From: Desulfovibrio sp. | GTDB lineage: Bacteria > Desulfobacterota > Desulfovibrionia > Desulfovibrionales > Desulfovibrionaceae | Direction: 5' to 3' | Length of the DNA: 23,831 nucleotides | Assembly: GCA_022837365.1 (NCBI GenBank) | Contig: JALHHV010000026.1 | Span: forward strand, 1-23,831 | Part shown: positions 8,075 to 16,411 of the stretch, piece by piece | Position numbering within the stretch: the first letter of the stretch is position 1 | How the letters are laid out: the number at the start of each line of letters is the position of its first letter | Translations under genes and position numbers: made by a program | Notes under the pieces: model-generated | Databases searched by the model: none | What the model was told of the DNA's origin: nothing | The model's input: only the letters and a program-made list of their open reading frames with translations

Positions 8075-8542
8075 GGAATAATTCCTACTGCGGAGGTATG
8101 CGATAATCAAGGGTGCGTCAAGCACATTCTGCGAAAAATCGAGGCTGCTCCGTGGGACGGAGGATGTGTTGTTACATGATGAAATAATTGTTGAAAATTT
8201 TGTCTGCAAGCGGTTGCAAACTGGTCTTTTTCAGTCCGGATTAAGGCGGTACGCGGGGTAGCGGCGGGGTGTTTTTCCCTGAAGATCGGGAAAAAGGCGG
8301 GCTACACGAAAAAAGGGGGCGGCTGCGCGAAAACGGGCATCGGATGGGCGAAAATGGACGCACGAGGCGCGTGGAACGGGTGAGGGCGGGCGAAAACGTG
8401 GGGTGGGTCATTTTCCGGGGCGGCGTCTGGCGCGAACCGGCGGGATGCGGGGGGCTCGGGGCGGCCCGCGTGGTCCATCCCGCGTTGACCTGTCCTGAGT
8501 TGGGTGGTTGGCCCCGGACGGCCCCTGTGCTACACGCCCTAC

Positions 8543-9379
8543 ATGCGCACCTTCGTGAATCTTCCCCTCAGCTGGGTCGCCCGCGACCCCGCATGGCTCG
8601 ACCGTTTCGTGGCCGATGGGCTGGCCCCGGAACTGGGCATCGACACCTTCGCCGTGCAGGAGCTGGCCCCGGACTGGCACCGCGACACCGCGCGCCGCCT
8701 GTCCGAAACCGGACTGCCCTGCGCGGTGCACCTGCCGTTCTTCGACCTGCATCCCGGCAGCTTCAATGACAGTGTTCTGGCCGCCAGCCGCGACACCCTG
8801 TTTCGCGCGGCGGAACTGGCCGCATTGTACGGGCCGCGCCACATGGTGGGGCACGCCGCCTTCGACCACAGCCAGCACGACGGGGCCTTTGCCCAGTGGC
8901 TGGAGCGGGCTTGCGGCACGTGGACGGCGGTGCTGGCCGCGTGCGACGCGCCCGTGCGCATCGAGAACACCCACGAACGCGACCCCGAGCCGGTGGCCGC
9001 GCTGGTCGATGCCCTGGCCCTCCATTTCGGCGCCCGCGCGGGCATCTGCTTCGACGCCGGGCACTGGCACAGCTTCGCGCGCGGCGTGCAGCGGCGCGAC
9101 CTGCGGCGCTGGCTGGACGCCTTCGCCCCGCGCCTGGCCCACCTGCACCTGCACGACAACGACGGCAGCGACGACCAGCACCTGGGCCTGGGCACCGGGT
9201 CCATCCCGCTGGACGACCTGTTCGGCGGACTGCTCGCGCGCGGGCTGCACCCCACGGCCACCCTGGAGCCGCACGACGAGGCGTCCTTTGCCGTGTCCCG
9301 CGCCTGGCTGGCCGCGCGGAAACAGTACGCGGACGTGCTGACGCCCCCCAACGCGCCTGCCGACGCCCCAACTGCGTGA
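8543..9379 (+). CDS. Xylose-isomerase-like TIM-barrel protein (sugar phosphate isomerase/epimerase or AP endonuclease 2 family)
   Basis: A 278-aa protein with the AP-endonuclease-2/xylose-isomerase TIM-barrel layout. Likely metal ligands and catalytic residues are E141 (RIENTHE), D171/H174 (CFDAGHWH), H204/D205 (LHLHDND) and E242 (LEPHDE). These support a divalent-metal-dependent isomerase or hydrolase; the substrate cannot be read from sequence. Start set at 8543 (MRTFVNLPLSW), where similarity to the family begins; an in-frame ATG at 8504 only adds a proline-rich stretch, and neither has a good Shine-Dalgarno. Monocistronic, and convergent with the metallo-beta-lactamase gene, with a shared terminator between them. 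Confidence 0.85.
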   Translation: MRTFVNLPLSWVARDPAWLDRFVADGLAPELGIDTFAVQELAPDWHRDTARRLSETGLPCAVHLPFFDLHPGSFNDSVLAASRDTLFRAAELAALYGPRHMVGHAAFDHSQHDGAFAQWLERACGTWTAVLAACDAPVRIENTHERDPEPVAALVDALALHFGARAGICFDAGHWHSFARGVQRRDLRRWLDAFAPRLAHLHLHDNDGSDDQHLGLGTGSIPLDDLFGGLLARGLHPTATLEPHDEASFAVSRAWLAARKQYADVLTPPNAPADAPTA

Positions 9380-9435
9380 GGTCGCGTGAGGCGGCGGCGC
9401 ACCCCTTTCGGGCCCGCACCTCGTTTTCCAAGGCC

Positions 9436-9469
9436 AACGCGCCGCCCGGCACATGCCGGACGGCGCGTT
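9436..9469. terminator. Bidirectional terminator-like hairpin between convergent genes
   Basis: The 16-base arm 9436-9451 (AACGCGCCGCCCGGCA) pairs with 9454-9469 (TGCCGGACGGCGCGTT) with one C/A mismatch and a 2-base centre. It lies in the 136-base gap where the TIM-barrel gene (plus) and the hydrolase gene (minus) converge. T-tracts on either side are short (GTTTC on the plus strand), so termination may be partly Rho-dependent. Confidence 0.6.
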
Positions 9470-9515
9470 CCGCGTTGCGGGTTTCATTGACGGATAAGGC
9501 GCGGATGCGCGCGGC

Positions 9516-10556
9516 CTACAGCCCGTCGGCGTAGTTCACGGGCAGCCAGGCGTAGCCTCCCTTTCCTCCGTCCCTGGCCCGCACCCGGCCCAGACCGGGG
9601 AAGGGCAGGTGCGACCCGGCCACCCAGCAGCCTTCGGCGGCCACCTGGGGCAGCAGGCGCAGGCGGGTGGCCACGGCGGCCTTCTGGTCCACGTCGAAGT
9701 CGATGGACACTTCCGGCCGGGCGAACTGCACCGGCGTGCTGTGGATGATGTCCGCCCAGAACAGCAGCACCGTGCCGCCCGAGGTCACGCGGAAGCCGCA
9801 GTGCCCCGGCGTGTGACCGGGCAGGTCCACCGAGGTCACCAGCGGCAGATCGGGCAGGGGCGCGGCCCCCGGCGCGAAGGTGTGCAGCCGCCCGGCGTCC
9901 CTGTACGGGGCCAGCGCCTTGCGCAGGGCCAGCAGCCCGGCCTTGCGGCCTTCCGGCGCGGCGGCCAGGGTGGCGTCGCTGGTCCAGTAGTCCAGTTCCG
10001 GCGCGCTCACGTGCACGCTGGCGTTGGGGAAGACCCGCGCCCCCGCCGCGTCCACCAGGCCCAGGGCGTGGTCCGGGTGCAGGTGCGAAAGCAGCACGTG
10101 GTCGATGCCGCCGGGCGCGTATCCGGCCGCGCGCAGGTTGCCGGGCAGATACCCGCCCCGCGCGCCGAAGAAGCTGCCCGCGCCGGTGTCCATGAGCACC
10201 CGGCGCGTTCCCGCGTCCAGCAGGAAGCAGTTCACGTTGCTGGTGGCGGGCTGCCCGGCGGGGATGCCCGCGTCCTCCAGCAGCGCGTCGATGTCCTTGC
10301 GGTCCGCGCCGTGCAGGATGGCCGGATCGAGTTTGCCGTGGGCGTCGAACAGGGCGAACACCGTCACGCCGCCCACGGGCAGGCGGAAGAAGCCGGGCGC
10401 CTGCGTGTTGTGGGGCGTGGGCGGCGCTGCGGGCGCGCCGCCCCCCGTGCCTGTGGCCGGGCTGGCGGCATTGGCCGTGGCGGCGGTCATGGTGGTCAAG
10501 GTTGCCAGGGGGACGAGGGCCAGCAACGATTGCACGAAACGTCTGCGGTCAAGCAT
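9516..10556 (-). CDS. Exported metallo-beta-lactamase-fold hydrolase
   Basis: A 346-aa protein. MLDRRRFVQSLLALVPLA is a twin-arginine signal, followed by an Ala-rich cleavage region (about residue 31) and a Gly/Ala/Pro-rich linker. The metallo-beta-lactamase metal site is complete: H158-X-H160-X-D162-H163 (LSHLHPDHALG), H248 (DLPGHTPGH), D269 (FWADIIH) and H316 (VAGSHLPFPG). The layout fits quorum-quenching lactonase-like or YtnP/arylsulfatase-like members, but the substrate is not determinable. Start at 10556 has GGAGG about 6 bases upstream. It is on the same strand as the two-component genes but 251 bases downstream of them, past a hairpin, so co-transcription is uncertain. Confidence 0.92.
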   Translation of the reverse strand: MLDRRRFVQSLLALVPLATLTTMTAATANAASPATGTGGGAPAAPPTPHNTQAPGFFRLPVGGVTVFALFDAHGKLDPAILHGADRKDIDALLEDAGIPAGQPATSNVNCFLLDAGTRRVLMDTGAGSFFGARGGYLPGNLRAAGYAPGGIDHVLLSHLHPDHALGLVDAAGARVFPNASVHVSAPELDYWTSDATLAAAPEGRKAGLLALRKALAPYRDAGRLHTFAPGAAPLPDLPLVTSVDLPGHTPGHCGFRVTSGGTVLLFWADIIHSTPVQFARPEVSIDFDVDQKAAVATRLRLLPQVAAEGCWVAGSHLPFPGLGRVRARDGGKGGYAWLPVNYADGL

Positions 10557-10708
10557 GCAAGCCTCCGGGATGGTTGGGGGCGACGGATGACGGGGACGCC
10601 GGATGACGGGTGCGGGCAACGGGGATGCAGGCAGGGGGGCGGAACGGCAGGGGGGGATATCGGGTACCCGTTGTTCCAAGATAGCACGTGGCGGCGCACA
10701 GGCAAGCG

Positions 10709-10735
10709 GGTATCGGCAGGACACCGGCCGATACC
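10709..10735 (-). terminator. Hairpin downstream of the sigma-54 regulator gene
   Basis: GGTATCGGC (10709-10717) is perfectly inverted as GCCGATACC (10727-10735). It lies 73 bases past the regulator stop. No T-run follows on the minus strand, so it may be a weak terminator, or an operator for the hydrolase gene downstream. A second short palindrome, CGGGTACCCG, lies at 10661-10670. Confidence 0.4.
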
Positions 10736-10807
10736 GCGCCGAATGATGCCGGATGGGGCGGGACGGGGCCGGATGGCGCGGTCCTCCGCTCGTTCCCGGC
10801 CAAGCGC

Positions 10808-12208
10808 CTACTCCCGGCCCGCGCCGCCGATGCCCAGCCGCCGCAGGATCTTTTGCAGCGACACCCGCTCCAGCCCCGAGATGCGCGCCGCCTCCGAGAT
10901 GTTGCCCTCGGTGCGTTCCAGCAGCCGTTCCACGTAGCGCCGGGTGAAATCGTCCACCACGTGGGCCTTGGCGTCCTTGTACGGGGTCAGGGGCGGCTCG
11001 GCCGCGGGCGCGGCGCAGTCGGCGGGGCCGTCCACCAGCCGCAGGTGGGCCATTTCCACCGTGTCGCCGGGGCAGAATACCGCCAGCCGCCGGACGAAGT
11101 TCTGCAATTCCCGCACGTTGCCGGGCCATTCCCGGCCGCACAGGCAGGCCATGGCCTCGGGCGAAAGGCGCTTGGGGGCTATCTGCATCTCGCGGCAGGT
11201 CTGGGCCAGAAAGTGGTCGGCCAGCAGGGGGATGTCGTCGGCGCGGTCGCGCAGGGGCGGGGTGTGGATGGTCAGCACGTTGAGCCGGTAGAACAGGTCT
11301 TCCCGGAATTCGCCGCTCCTGATGCGCGCCTCCAGCGCCCGGTTGGTGGAGGCGATGATGCGCACGTCCACCTTCACCGTGCCGCTGGAGCCCACGGGGC
11401 GTATCTCGTGTTCCTGCAACACCCGCAACAGCTTGGTCTGGATGCCGGGCGAGATGTCGCCGATTTCGTCGAGCACGATGGTGCCCCCGGCGGCGGACAT
11501 GAACAGCCCCTTGCGCGAGCGCTCCGCCCCGGTGAAGGCCCCCTTCACGTGGCCGAACAGCTCGCTTTCCAGCAACTGGTCCGGGATGGCCGGGCAGTGC
11601 ACGCTGACGATGGGGCGCTGCGCCCGGCCGGACAGCCCGTGGATGGACGCGGCCACCAGTTCCTTGCCGGTGCCCGATTCGCCCCGCACCAACACCGTGT
11701 AGTCCGATGCGGCCACCGCCGCGATGGTCTCCTTCAGCCTGCGCATGGCCGGGGTTTCGCCGATCAGCGTCCGTTCCAGCCCCGTGCGCGACATTTCCTC
11801 GCGCAGGCGGCGGTTTTCGCGCAGCAGGCGGCAGCGCTCCAGCCCCTTGCTCACGGCGCGGTACAGGTCCTCGCGCCGCACCGGCTTGGTCAGGAAGTCG
11901 TAGGCCCCGTTCTTGAGCGCGGTCACCGCCGTCTCGATGGTGCCGTGCGCGGTGAGCAGGATGACGCTGGGCGCGGCGTCCTGGGTCTGGGCGTGGGCCA
12001 TCAGCTCCAGCCCGTCCATGTCGGGCATGCGCAGGTCGGTCAGCAGCACGGCCGGGTCGCTGCGGCCCAGCAGGTCCAGCCCGGCCCGGCCATTGGTGGC
12101 CACCAAGACCTCCGCATCCGGGAAGCCCGCGCGCAGTTGGCGGGCCAGGCCGTTGGCGAAGTCCGCCTCGTCGTCCACCACCAGGATGGTCTCGTGGGGC
12201 GTGGTCAT
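10808..12208 (-). CDS. Sigma-54-dependent NtrC-family response regulator
   Basis: A 466-aa protein with three domains. The receiver (1-120) has D12/D13, phospho-acceptor D58 and K108. The AAA+ sigma-54 activator domain (about 148-385) has Walker A GESGTGKE (176-183), the sigma-54 contact loop GAFTGA (223-228), Walker B GGTIVLDE (241-248) and the [10 protein letters not shown] motif. A Fis-type helix-turn-helix closes the protein (about 435-462, [23 protein letters not shown]). Phosphorylation should trigger ATP-driven opening of sigma-54 promoters. The start ATG overlaps the kinase stop as ATGA, so translation is coupled. A likely target is the sigma-54 promoter at 15014-15029 beyond the kinase gene (inference). 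Confidence 0.95.
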   Translation of the reverse strand: MTTPHETILVVDDEADFANGLARQLRAGFPDAEVLVATNGRAGLDLLGRSDPAVLLTDLRMPDMDGLELMAHAQTQDAAPSVILLTAHGTIETAVTALKNGAYDFLTKPVRREDLYRAVSKGLERCRLLRENRRLREEMSRTGLERTLIGETPAMRRLKETIAAVAASDYTVLVRGESGTGKELVAASIHGLSGRAQRPIVSVHCPAIPDQLLESELFGHVKGAFTGAERSRKGLFMSAAGGTIVLDEIGDISPGIQTKLLRVLQEHEIRPVGSSGTVKVDVRIIASTNRALEARIRSGEFREDLFYRLNVLTIHTPPLRDRADDIPLLADHFLAQTCREMQIAPKRLSPEAMACLCGREWPGNVRELQNFVRRLAVFCPGDTVEMAHLRLVDGPADCAAPAAEPPLTPYKDAKAHVVDDFTRRYVERLLERTEGNISEAARISGLERVSLQKILRRLGIGGAGRE

Positions 12209-14795
12209 GCGTCGTGCTCCGTGGGCGCGGCCGGGTGGTCCCGGTTCGCCGCAGGCAGGTGAAGGGTGAACACCGCCCCGCGCGCCAGTTCGGCCGGGAA
12301 GCCGGACGCGTGGGGGCCGGACCCGCCGGGACCGGAGGATTCGGCGGACCCGGTGGATTCGGCGGACTCCGCAAATTCCGCGAAAAGGGCGGCCAGGTCC
12401 ACGCGGCAGGCCAGACCGCCCCGGGCGGCGGGGGCGAGGTCCGCCGGGGTCAGGTTGCGCGCCTCGATGCGCCCGCCCATGTCGCGCATGATGCCGAAGA
12501 CCACGGCCAGCCCCAGCCCGGTGCCGCGCCCGGCGGCCTTGGTGGTGAAGAACGGGTCGAACAGCCGGGGCAGGTGTTCTTCCGGGATGCCGGGGCCGTT
12601 GTCGATGACCTGCACCACCACCTCGTCCTGCCCGTGCGGGTCGGGAAGGCGGCGGGCGGACAGCACCACCACCCCGCGCCGCCGGGGGCGCGGGAATGCG
12701 GGCGAAGCGCCGGGGTCCGCGTCCGGGCCATCATCGGCGTCCGGGCGTCCAGCGCGTTGAGCAGCAGGTTGGTGAGAATCTGCTCCAGTCCGCTGCGGTC
12801 GGCCAGCACCGGGGGCAGCGGGGCGCACCCGTTGCCGCCGCCCGCCGTCCCGCCGGGCGTGTCGGGCAGATCGGGCAGGTCGGGCACGATGCGCGCCCGC
12901 GCGGCCCGCGCCCTGGGACGGAACACGTCGGCCAGGCCGGAAAGCACCTCGGCCACGTCGCAGGGGCCGCGTTCGGCCTGCTTGGGCCGGGCGAAGTCCA
13001 GCAGATCGCGCACCACCTTCCGGGCCTGCTCGGTGTGGCGCATGATCACGTCGATGTCCGCCTGGGCCTGCCCGTCGGGCGCGGTGGCGCGCAACAGGTC
13101 GGCGTAGCAGTGGATGACCCCCAGCGGGTTGTTGATCTCGTGGGCCAGCCCGGCGGCCAGCTTGCCCACGGCCACCAGCTTTTCGTGCTGCTGCACCCGT
13201 TCCAGCATGCGGCGCTCGTCGGTGGTTTCGCGCAGGTAGGCCACGGTGCGCCCGCCGCGTTCCAGCCGCCCGCCCAGCGGGTAGGCGTTCACCGCGAAGG
13301 ACCGCCCGTCGCGCAGGGTCACCGCCCGCGACACCGGGCCGTCGCCCATGCGCGCGGCGATGTCCGCGGCGTCCAGCAGTTCGTCGAGGCCCGGCCCCCC
13401 CTTTCCGCCAGCTCCGTCACGCCTGTGGTCGCCGGCCCCTTCCAGCGACCGGGTCAGCGACCGGGTGAGCCGAAGGGCGGAACTGTTGGCCAGCACCACC
13501 CGGCCGTCGCCGCCCAGCAGCAGCAGCGGGTCGGAAATGCCCTCGAAGATGGAGTCCAGCAGGGCGTTCTGGCGCAGCAGGTTGTCCAGCGCGTCCAGGT
13601 TGTCCATGGCGATGCCCAGCTGGCGTCCCACGGCCTGGGCCAGGTCGGCGGTGCCGGGGCCGCTGGCGTGGTCCGCGTCCCAGTACAGGCACAACAGGCC
13701 CCGCGTGGTGTCGCTGGTCTGCACCGGGATGAACCAGGTCCGCCCCGAAGCGCCGCGCGACCAGCGCCAGCGAGGCGGCCAGCAGTTCGCCCTTGCCGCT
13801 GCTGCGGTTCAGGCGGTCCAGCAGGCCCACGAACAACTCGACGTCGGTGCGCCGGGCCGTGGCCTCGGTGGCCAGGTCCACGGTGCGCTCGTGGACCATG
13901 CCTTCCAGGTTGGCGGCGTAGTCGCGCAGCTTGGCCCGCGCCTCGCTGAGATGCCGGGCCAGCGATTCCATGTCGCCCAGCAGGTCGTCGATGCCCACGT
14001 CCGGGTGGCCGCGCCGGGGCATGGTCATGTCCGCCTCGTCCGGGAAGTGGCGGCGCATCACCCCGCCCATGCGGCGCAGGTTGTGCACCACCAGCCGGTT
14101 GAAGAACACGTGGATCACCGCGAACAGCACCAGCGCCCCGGCCGCGAACAGCACCCCGAACGACACCACCGCCTCGGTCATGCCGCTGACGGCCTGGTCC
14201 ATGGGCAGGGCCACCATGGTCATGCCCGCGAGGTCGCCGGTCTTGCGCCAGAAGCCGCGCTCCGCCCCGTACATGGACAGCAGCACGGGCGGGGCCAGCG
14301 CAGGCACGAGGTTTCGAAGCGCACCGGCTTGGCCGTGATGAACAGCCGTTCCCCGTCCTCTTCGCTGACGTCCTCCACGCGGGTCAGTTCCGGGTCGTCG
14401 CGGAACCGGGCGATGATGCCGCGCTCGAACTCCGAGGCTTCGTAGGCGGGGTTGCGCGCGCCCACGGCCACCCGGCGGTAGGTGAAGCGGTCGTGGGCCA
14501 GGTTGTTGTCGTTCATCACCGCGCGGGTGACGAACGAGGTGGACATGGCCTCGATGACGAAGGTGTCGTCGGGCATGGCGCGGTACATGGCCGGGCGCAG
14601 GGTGTTGCGCACGTAGCTCTGCACCGCCTCGGCCTGCGAAAGGATGAGCGCCGCGCGGTCGCGGGCCTCGTTTTCCACCAGCCGTTCCAGGTGCATGAAC
14701 AGCGACAGGGCGAAGAACCCGCCCAGGCAGGCGAGGATGAGCAAAAGGCCCAGCAGGAAGCGGGCCTGGAGCGAATGGGGCGTGAGTCGAAACAC
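12205..14795 (-). pseudogene. Membrane sensor histidine kinase (Tll0287-like haem sensor, HAMP, GAF, PAS, HisKA, HATPase), broken by three frameshifts
   Basis: Reading right to left, GTG at 14795 (AAGGAG upstream) starts MFRLTPHSLQARFLLGLLL, membrane helix 1. A periplasmic DUF3365/Tll0287-like sensor domain runs to about 14315 and ends RFETSCLR. The frame then changes and continues APPVLLSMYGAERGF, membrane helix 2 (about 14190-14105), HAMP-like and coiled-coil sequence, and a GAF start. A second shift occurs near 13738 (ARRFG to TWFIPVQTSD). GAF, PAS (FEGISDPLLLL) and the H-box [12 protein letters not shown] follow. A third shift near 12755, after the N-box NLLLNALDA, leads to [13 protein letters not shown], the F-box DPFFTTK and GTGLGLAVV. 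The first shift removes the second half of the haem motif CLRCH expected in this family. No in-frame nonsense changes are seen, so draft-sequence indels are a strong alternative to true decay. Confidence 0.85.
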
Positions 14796-14865
14796 GGGGC
14801 TCCTTGCGCGGGCGCGTCAACAATAAAGGGGCGGGTCTGGCCGCGTGCCCGGCGCGGCATGGCCG

Positions 14866-14887
14866 TTGTCTAGCACAGGCGGGACAA
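14866..14887. promoter_or_regulatory. Candidate enhancer (activator-binding) inverted repeat
   Basis: TTGTC (14866-14870), 12 bases, GACAA (14883-14887). It lies about 130-150 bases upstream of the sigma-54 promoter, the usual distance for NtrC-type enhancer sites, and about 75 bases upstream of the kinase start, so it could serve both directions. The short arms make this tentative. Confidence 0.3.
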
Positions 14888-15013
14888 AGGGCAACCCGCG
14901 CGCCGCAAGCTGCGTTGCACCGGCTGCGGGTGCTGCCGCGAGTTAGCAGGCAGGCCGGGGAAGGCGCGGCGCAACACCACGCAATGCTTGAATCCTGACC
15001 TTTACGGCCCGGA

Positions 15014-15029
15014 TGGCCCGCGTCTTGCT
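15014..15029 (+). promoter_or_regulatory. Sigma-54 (-24/-12) promoter for the transporter operon
   Basis: TGGCCCG-CGTC-TTGCT matches the sigma-54 consensus TGGCACG-N4-TTGCW at all but one position. The GG and GC dinucleotides are separated by exactly the required 10 bases. Transcription would start near 15040, giving a leader of about 240 bases. The adjacent, divergently transcribed regulator at 10808-12208 is a sigma-54 activator, which makes this its obvious candidate target. Confidence 0.6.
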
Positions 15030-15161
15030 CTCGGGGCGGGCGTATCCGGCGCGCGGCGGCCGTGGCGGCGGGCATGGCCCGGCGGCGCAAAGGGGCGCCG
15101 CCATGGAGCCTGCCCGCGGTCTCCCCCGGCAGGGGGCGGCACCGGCGCCGCGCACGGATGC

Positions 15162-15200
15162 GGGAAAGACGCGGGAAAGACGAGGGAAAGGGAAAGGGAC
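15162..15200 (+). repeat. Polypurine GGGAAA tandem tract with quadruplex potential
   Basis: Five GGG runs on the plus strand: two spaced by AAAGACGC/AAAGACGA and three by AAA. The last three or four could form a G-quadruplex, though one loop is 8 bases. It lies in the transporter leader, directly before the 17-bp hairpin. Confidence 0.55.
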
Positions 15201-15243
15201 GATGCCCCGGCGGCGCGAATCGCGGTCCGCCGGGGCATCGTCC
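15197..15243 (+). promoter_or_regulatory. 17-bp perfect hairpin in the transporter leader
   Basis: The arm 15197-15213 (GGACGATGCCCCGGCGG) is fully complementary to 15227-15243, with a 13-base loop that itself contains CGCG-AAT-CGCG. It ends 18 bases before the GAGGAG ribosome site. There is no T-tract on the plus side. On the minus strand it is followed by a CCCTTT-rich pyrimidine tract. It may be an attenuator, an RNA stability element or a protein-binding site. Confidence 0.6.
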
Positions 15244-15277
15244 GGAAGTCACGCAACCCCCGAGGAGATGCAACGCA

Positions 15278-16387
15278 ATGGAAGACAAGGGGCTTTTCGG
15301 CAAGATCCTGGCCATCGTGCCCGGGCTCGCGGTGATGATCGGCACGCTGTACGTGCTGCGCGTGTACGTTGAACCGTGGATGAAGGACGCGGTGGTGTTC
15401 GGCAGGAAGGGCTGGCTGGTGCAGGTGCTGAGCCTGAACTACATCCTGCTGTCCATCCTTACCGGCATGTTCTACCGCAACATCCTGTTCGGCGGAAAGA
15501 TTCCGGCATGGGCCGAGGAAGGCTTCCGCACCACGCGCCTGTTCATCAAGACCGGCGTCATCATGCTGGGCTCGCTGTACACCTTCGACAAGCTGCTGAA
15601 GGTGGGCGGCATCGCCATCACGCTCATCGTGGCCTTCGTGTTCGGCACGGCCATCTTCATCCTGTGGCTGGGCAAGCGCCTTGACGCCGACCGCTCGGTC
15701 ACCGCCACCATGGCCGCCGCCTGCGGCGTGTGCGGCGTTTCCGCCGCCGTGGCCACCGCGCCCGGCGTGCGCGCGAAGCCGGTGGACCTGGCCCTGTCCA
15801 TCGCCACCATTCTCGGCTTCGGCATCATGACCATGTTCGTCAGCCCGTTCGTCGGCAAGATGCTGGCCCTGTCCGACTACCAGTTCGGCGCGTGGGTGGG
15901 CACGGGCATCCTGAACTCCGGCCAGGTGCTGGCCACCTGCCTTGCCTTCAACCCCAACTTCGCCCCCGGCACCGCCGTGGCCTACGGCGAAATCTGGAAC
16001 GTGGTGCGGGTCATCTGCATTCCGTTCGTGGTGTTCTTCATCACCGCCTGGTACTGGAAGGGCGAGGCCGACGCAGAACACGTCAGCCTCGGTTCCATCC
16101 TCGCCTCCAAGTTCCCCATCTTCGTGCTGGGCTTCGTGGGCATGACCGCGCTGTCCTCGCTGCACATCCTCGGCGCTGAAGGCTCCGAGACGCTGCACCT
16201 GATGCGCGACGTCATGGCCTGGGTATTCGGCGTGGGCCTGGTGGGCCTTGGCGCGTACATCGACGTGCGCGAGATCAGGGCCGCGGGCGGCAAGCCGCTG
16301 CGCATCGGCCTCATCGCGGGCGCCACCAAGTACGTTCTCGCCCTGATCATCATCCTGGCCTTCATTCCGAAGGAAGGCGCCTTCTAG
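15278..16387 (+). CDS. YeiH/UPF0324-family putative sulfate or sulfonate-type anion exporter
   Basis: A 369-aa polytopic membrane protein with about ten hydrophobic helices. The hallmark of the YeiH family is at residues 149-166, CGVCGVSAAVATAPGVRA, comparable to CGAAAVMAT-type motifs in other members; LGFGIMTM and GAYIDVREIR also fit. The family is annotated as putative sulfate exporters, and one relative (TauZ) is linked to taurine catabolism; no member is well proven biochemically. Start chosen at 15278 (MEDKGLFGKIL) because GAGGAG lies 10 bases upstream and hydrophobic family sequence starts there. The gene is followed 24 bases later by the biotinyl-like gene, and the pair forms one operon under the sigma-54 promoter. 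Confidence 0.85.
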   Translation: MEDKGLFGKILAIVPGLAVMIGTLYVLRVYVEPWMKDAVVFGRKGWLVQVLSLNYILLSILTGMFYRNILFGGKIPAWAEEGFRTTRLFIKTGVIMLGSLYTFDKLLKVGGIAITLIVAFVFGTAIFILWLGKRLDADRSVTATMAAACGVCGVSAAVATAPGVRAKPVDLALSIATILGFGIMTMFVSPFVGKMLALSDYQFGAWVGTGILNSGQVLATCLAFNPNFAPGTAVAYGEIWNVVRVICIPFVVFFITAWYWKGEADAEHVSLGSILASKFPIFVLGFVGMTALSSLHILGAEGSETLHLMRDVMAWVFGVGLVGLGAYIDVREIRAAGGKPLRIGLIAGATKYVLALIIILAFIPKEGAF

Positions 16388-16411
16388 GCCGCCGGCACGA
16401 GGAGCACGCAC

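Larger units (their letters stand above)
7748..8542. other. Divergent intergenic region between hmcA and the TIM-barrel gene
   Basis: 795 bases with no credible gene. The left half is the GC-rich presumed hmc leader, with hairpins at 7801-7841 and 8021-8045 plus CCCC/GGGG at about 8005-8017. The middle holds the palindrome at 8055-8074 and a second palindrome, GGAATAATTCC (8075-8085). From about 8130 to 8240 the sequence is AT-rich relative to its surroundings, with TGCAA-N4-TTGCA at 8205-8218. The right part (8240-8540) is GC-rich without a clear promoter or a Shine-Dalgarno for the plus-strand gene. Confidence 0.6.
14796..15277. other. Divergent control region between the sensor kinase and the YeiH-type transporter
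   Basis: 482 bases without a gene. In order: the kinase ribosome site (AAGGAG, about 14800), a TTGTC-N12-GACAA inverted repeat (14866-14887), the sigma-54 promoter (15014-15029), a polypurine GGGAAA tract (15162-15200), a 17-bp hairpin (15197-15243) and the transporter's GAGGAG (15262-15267). Upstream in-frame starts for the transporter exist (15062) but would encode a highly basic, low-complexity extension over these control elements, so they are rejected. Confidence 0.6.

Noticed and set aside
8130..8240. AT-rich stretch as an attachment site or foreign insertion
   Set aside because: No direct repeats, integrase or tRNA nearby; more simply an upstream promoter region.
9516..12374. 952-codon continuous minus-strand frame joining the hydrolase to sequence under the response regulator
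   Set aside because: The part above 10556 is a Pro/Arg/Gly-rich shadow of the sigma-54 regulator in another frame; the true hydrolase start with Tat signal and GGAGG is at 10556.
15062..15277. N-terminal extension of the transporter from an in-frame ATG at 15062
   Set aside because: Encodes a very basic low-complexity stretch across a polypurine tract and a 17-bp hairpin; the GAGGAG site and family homology point to 15278.
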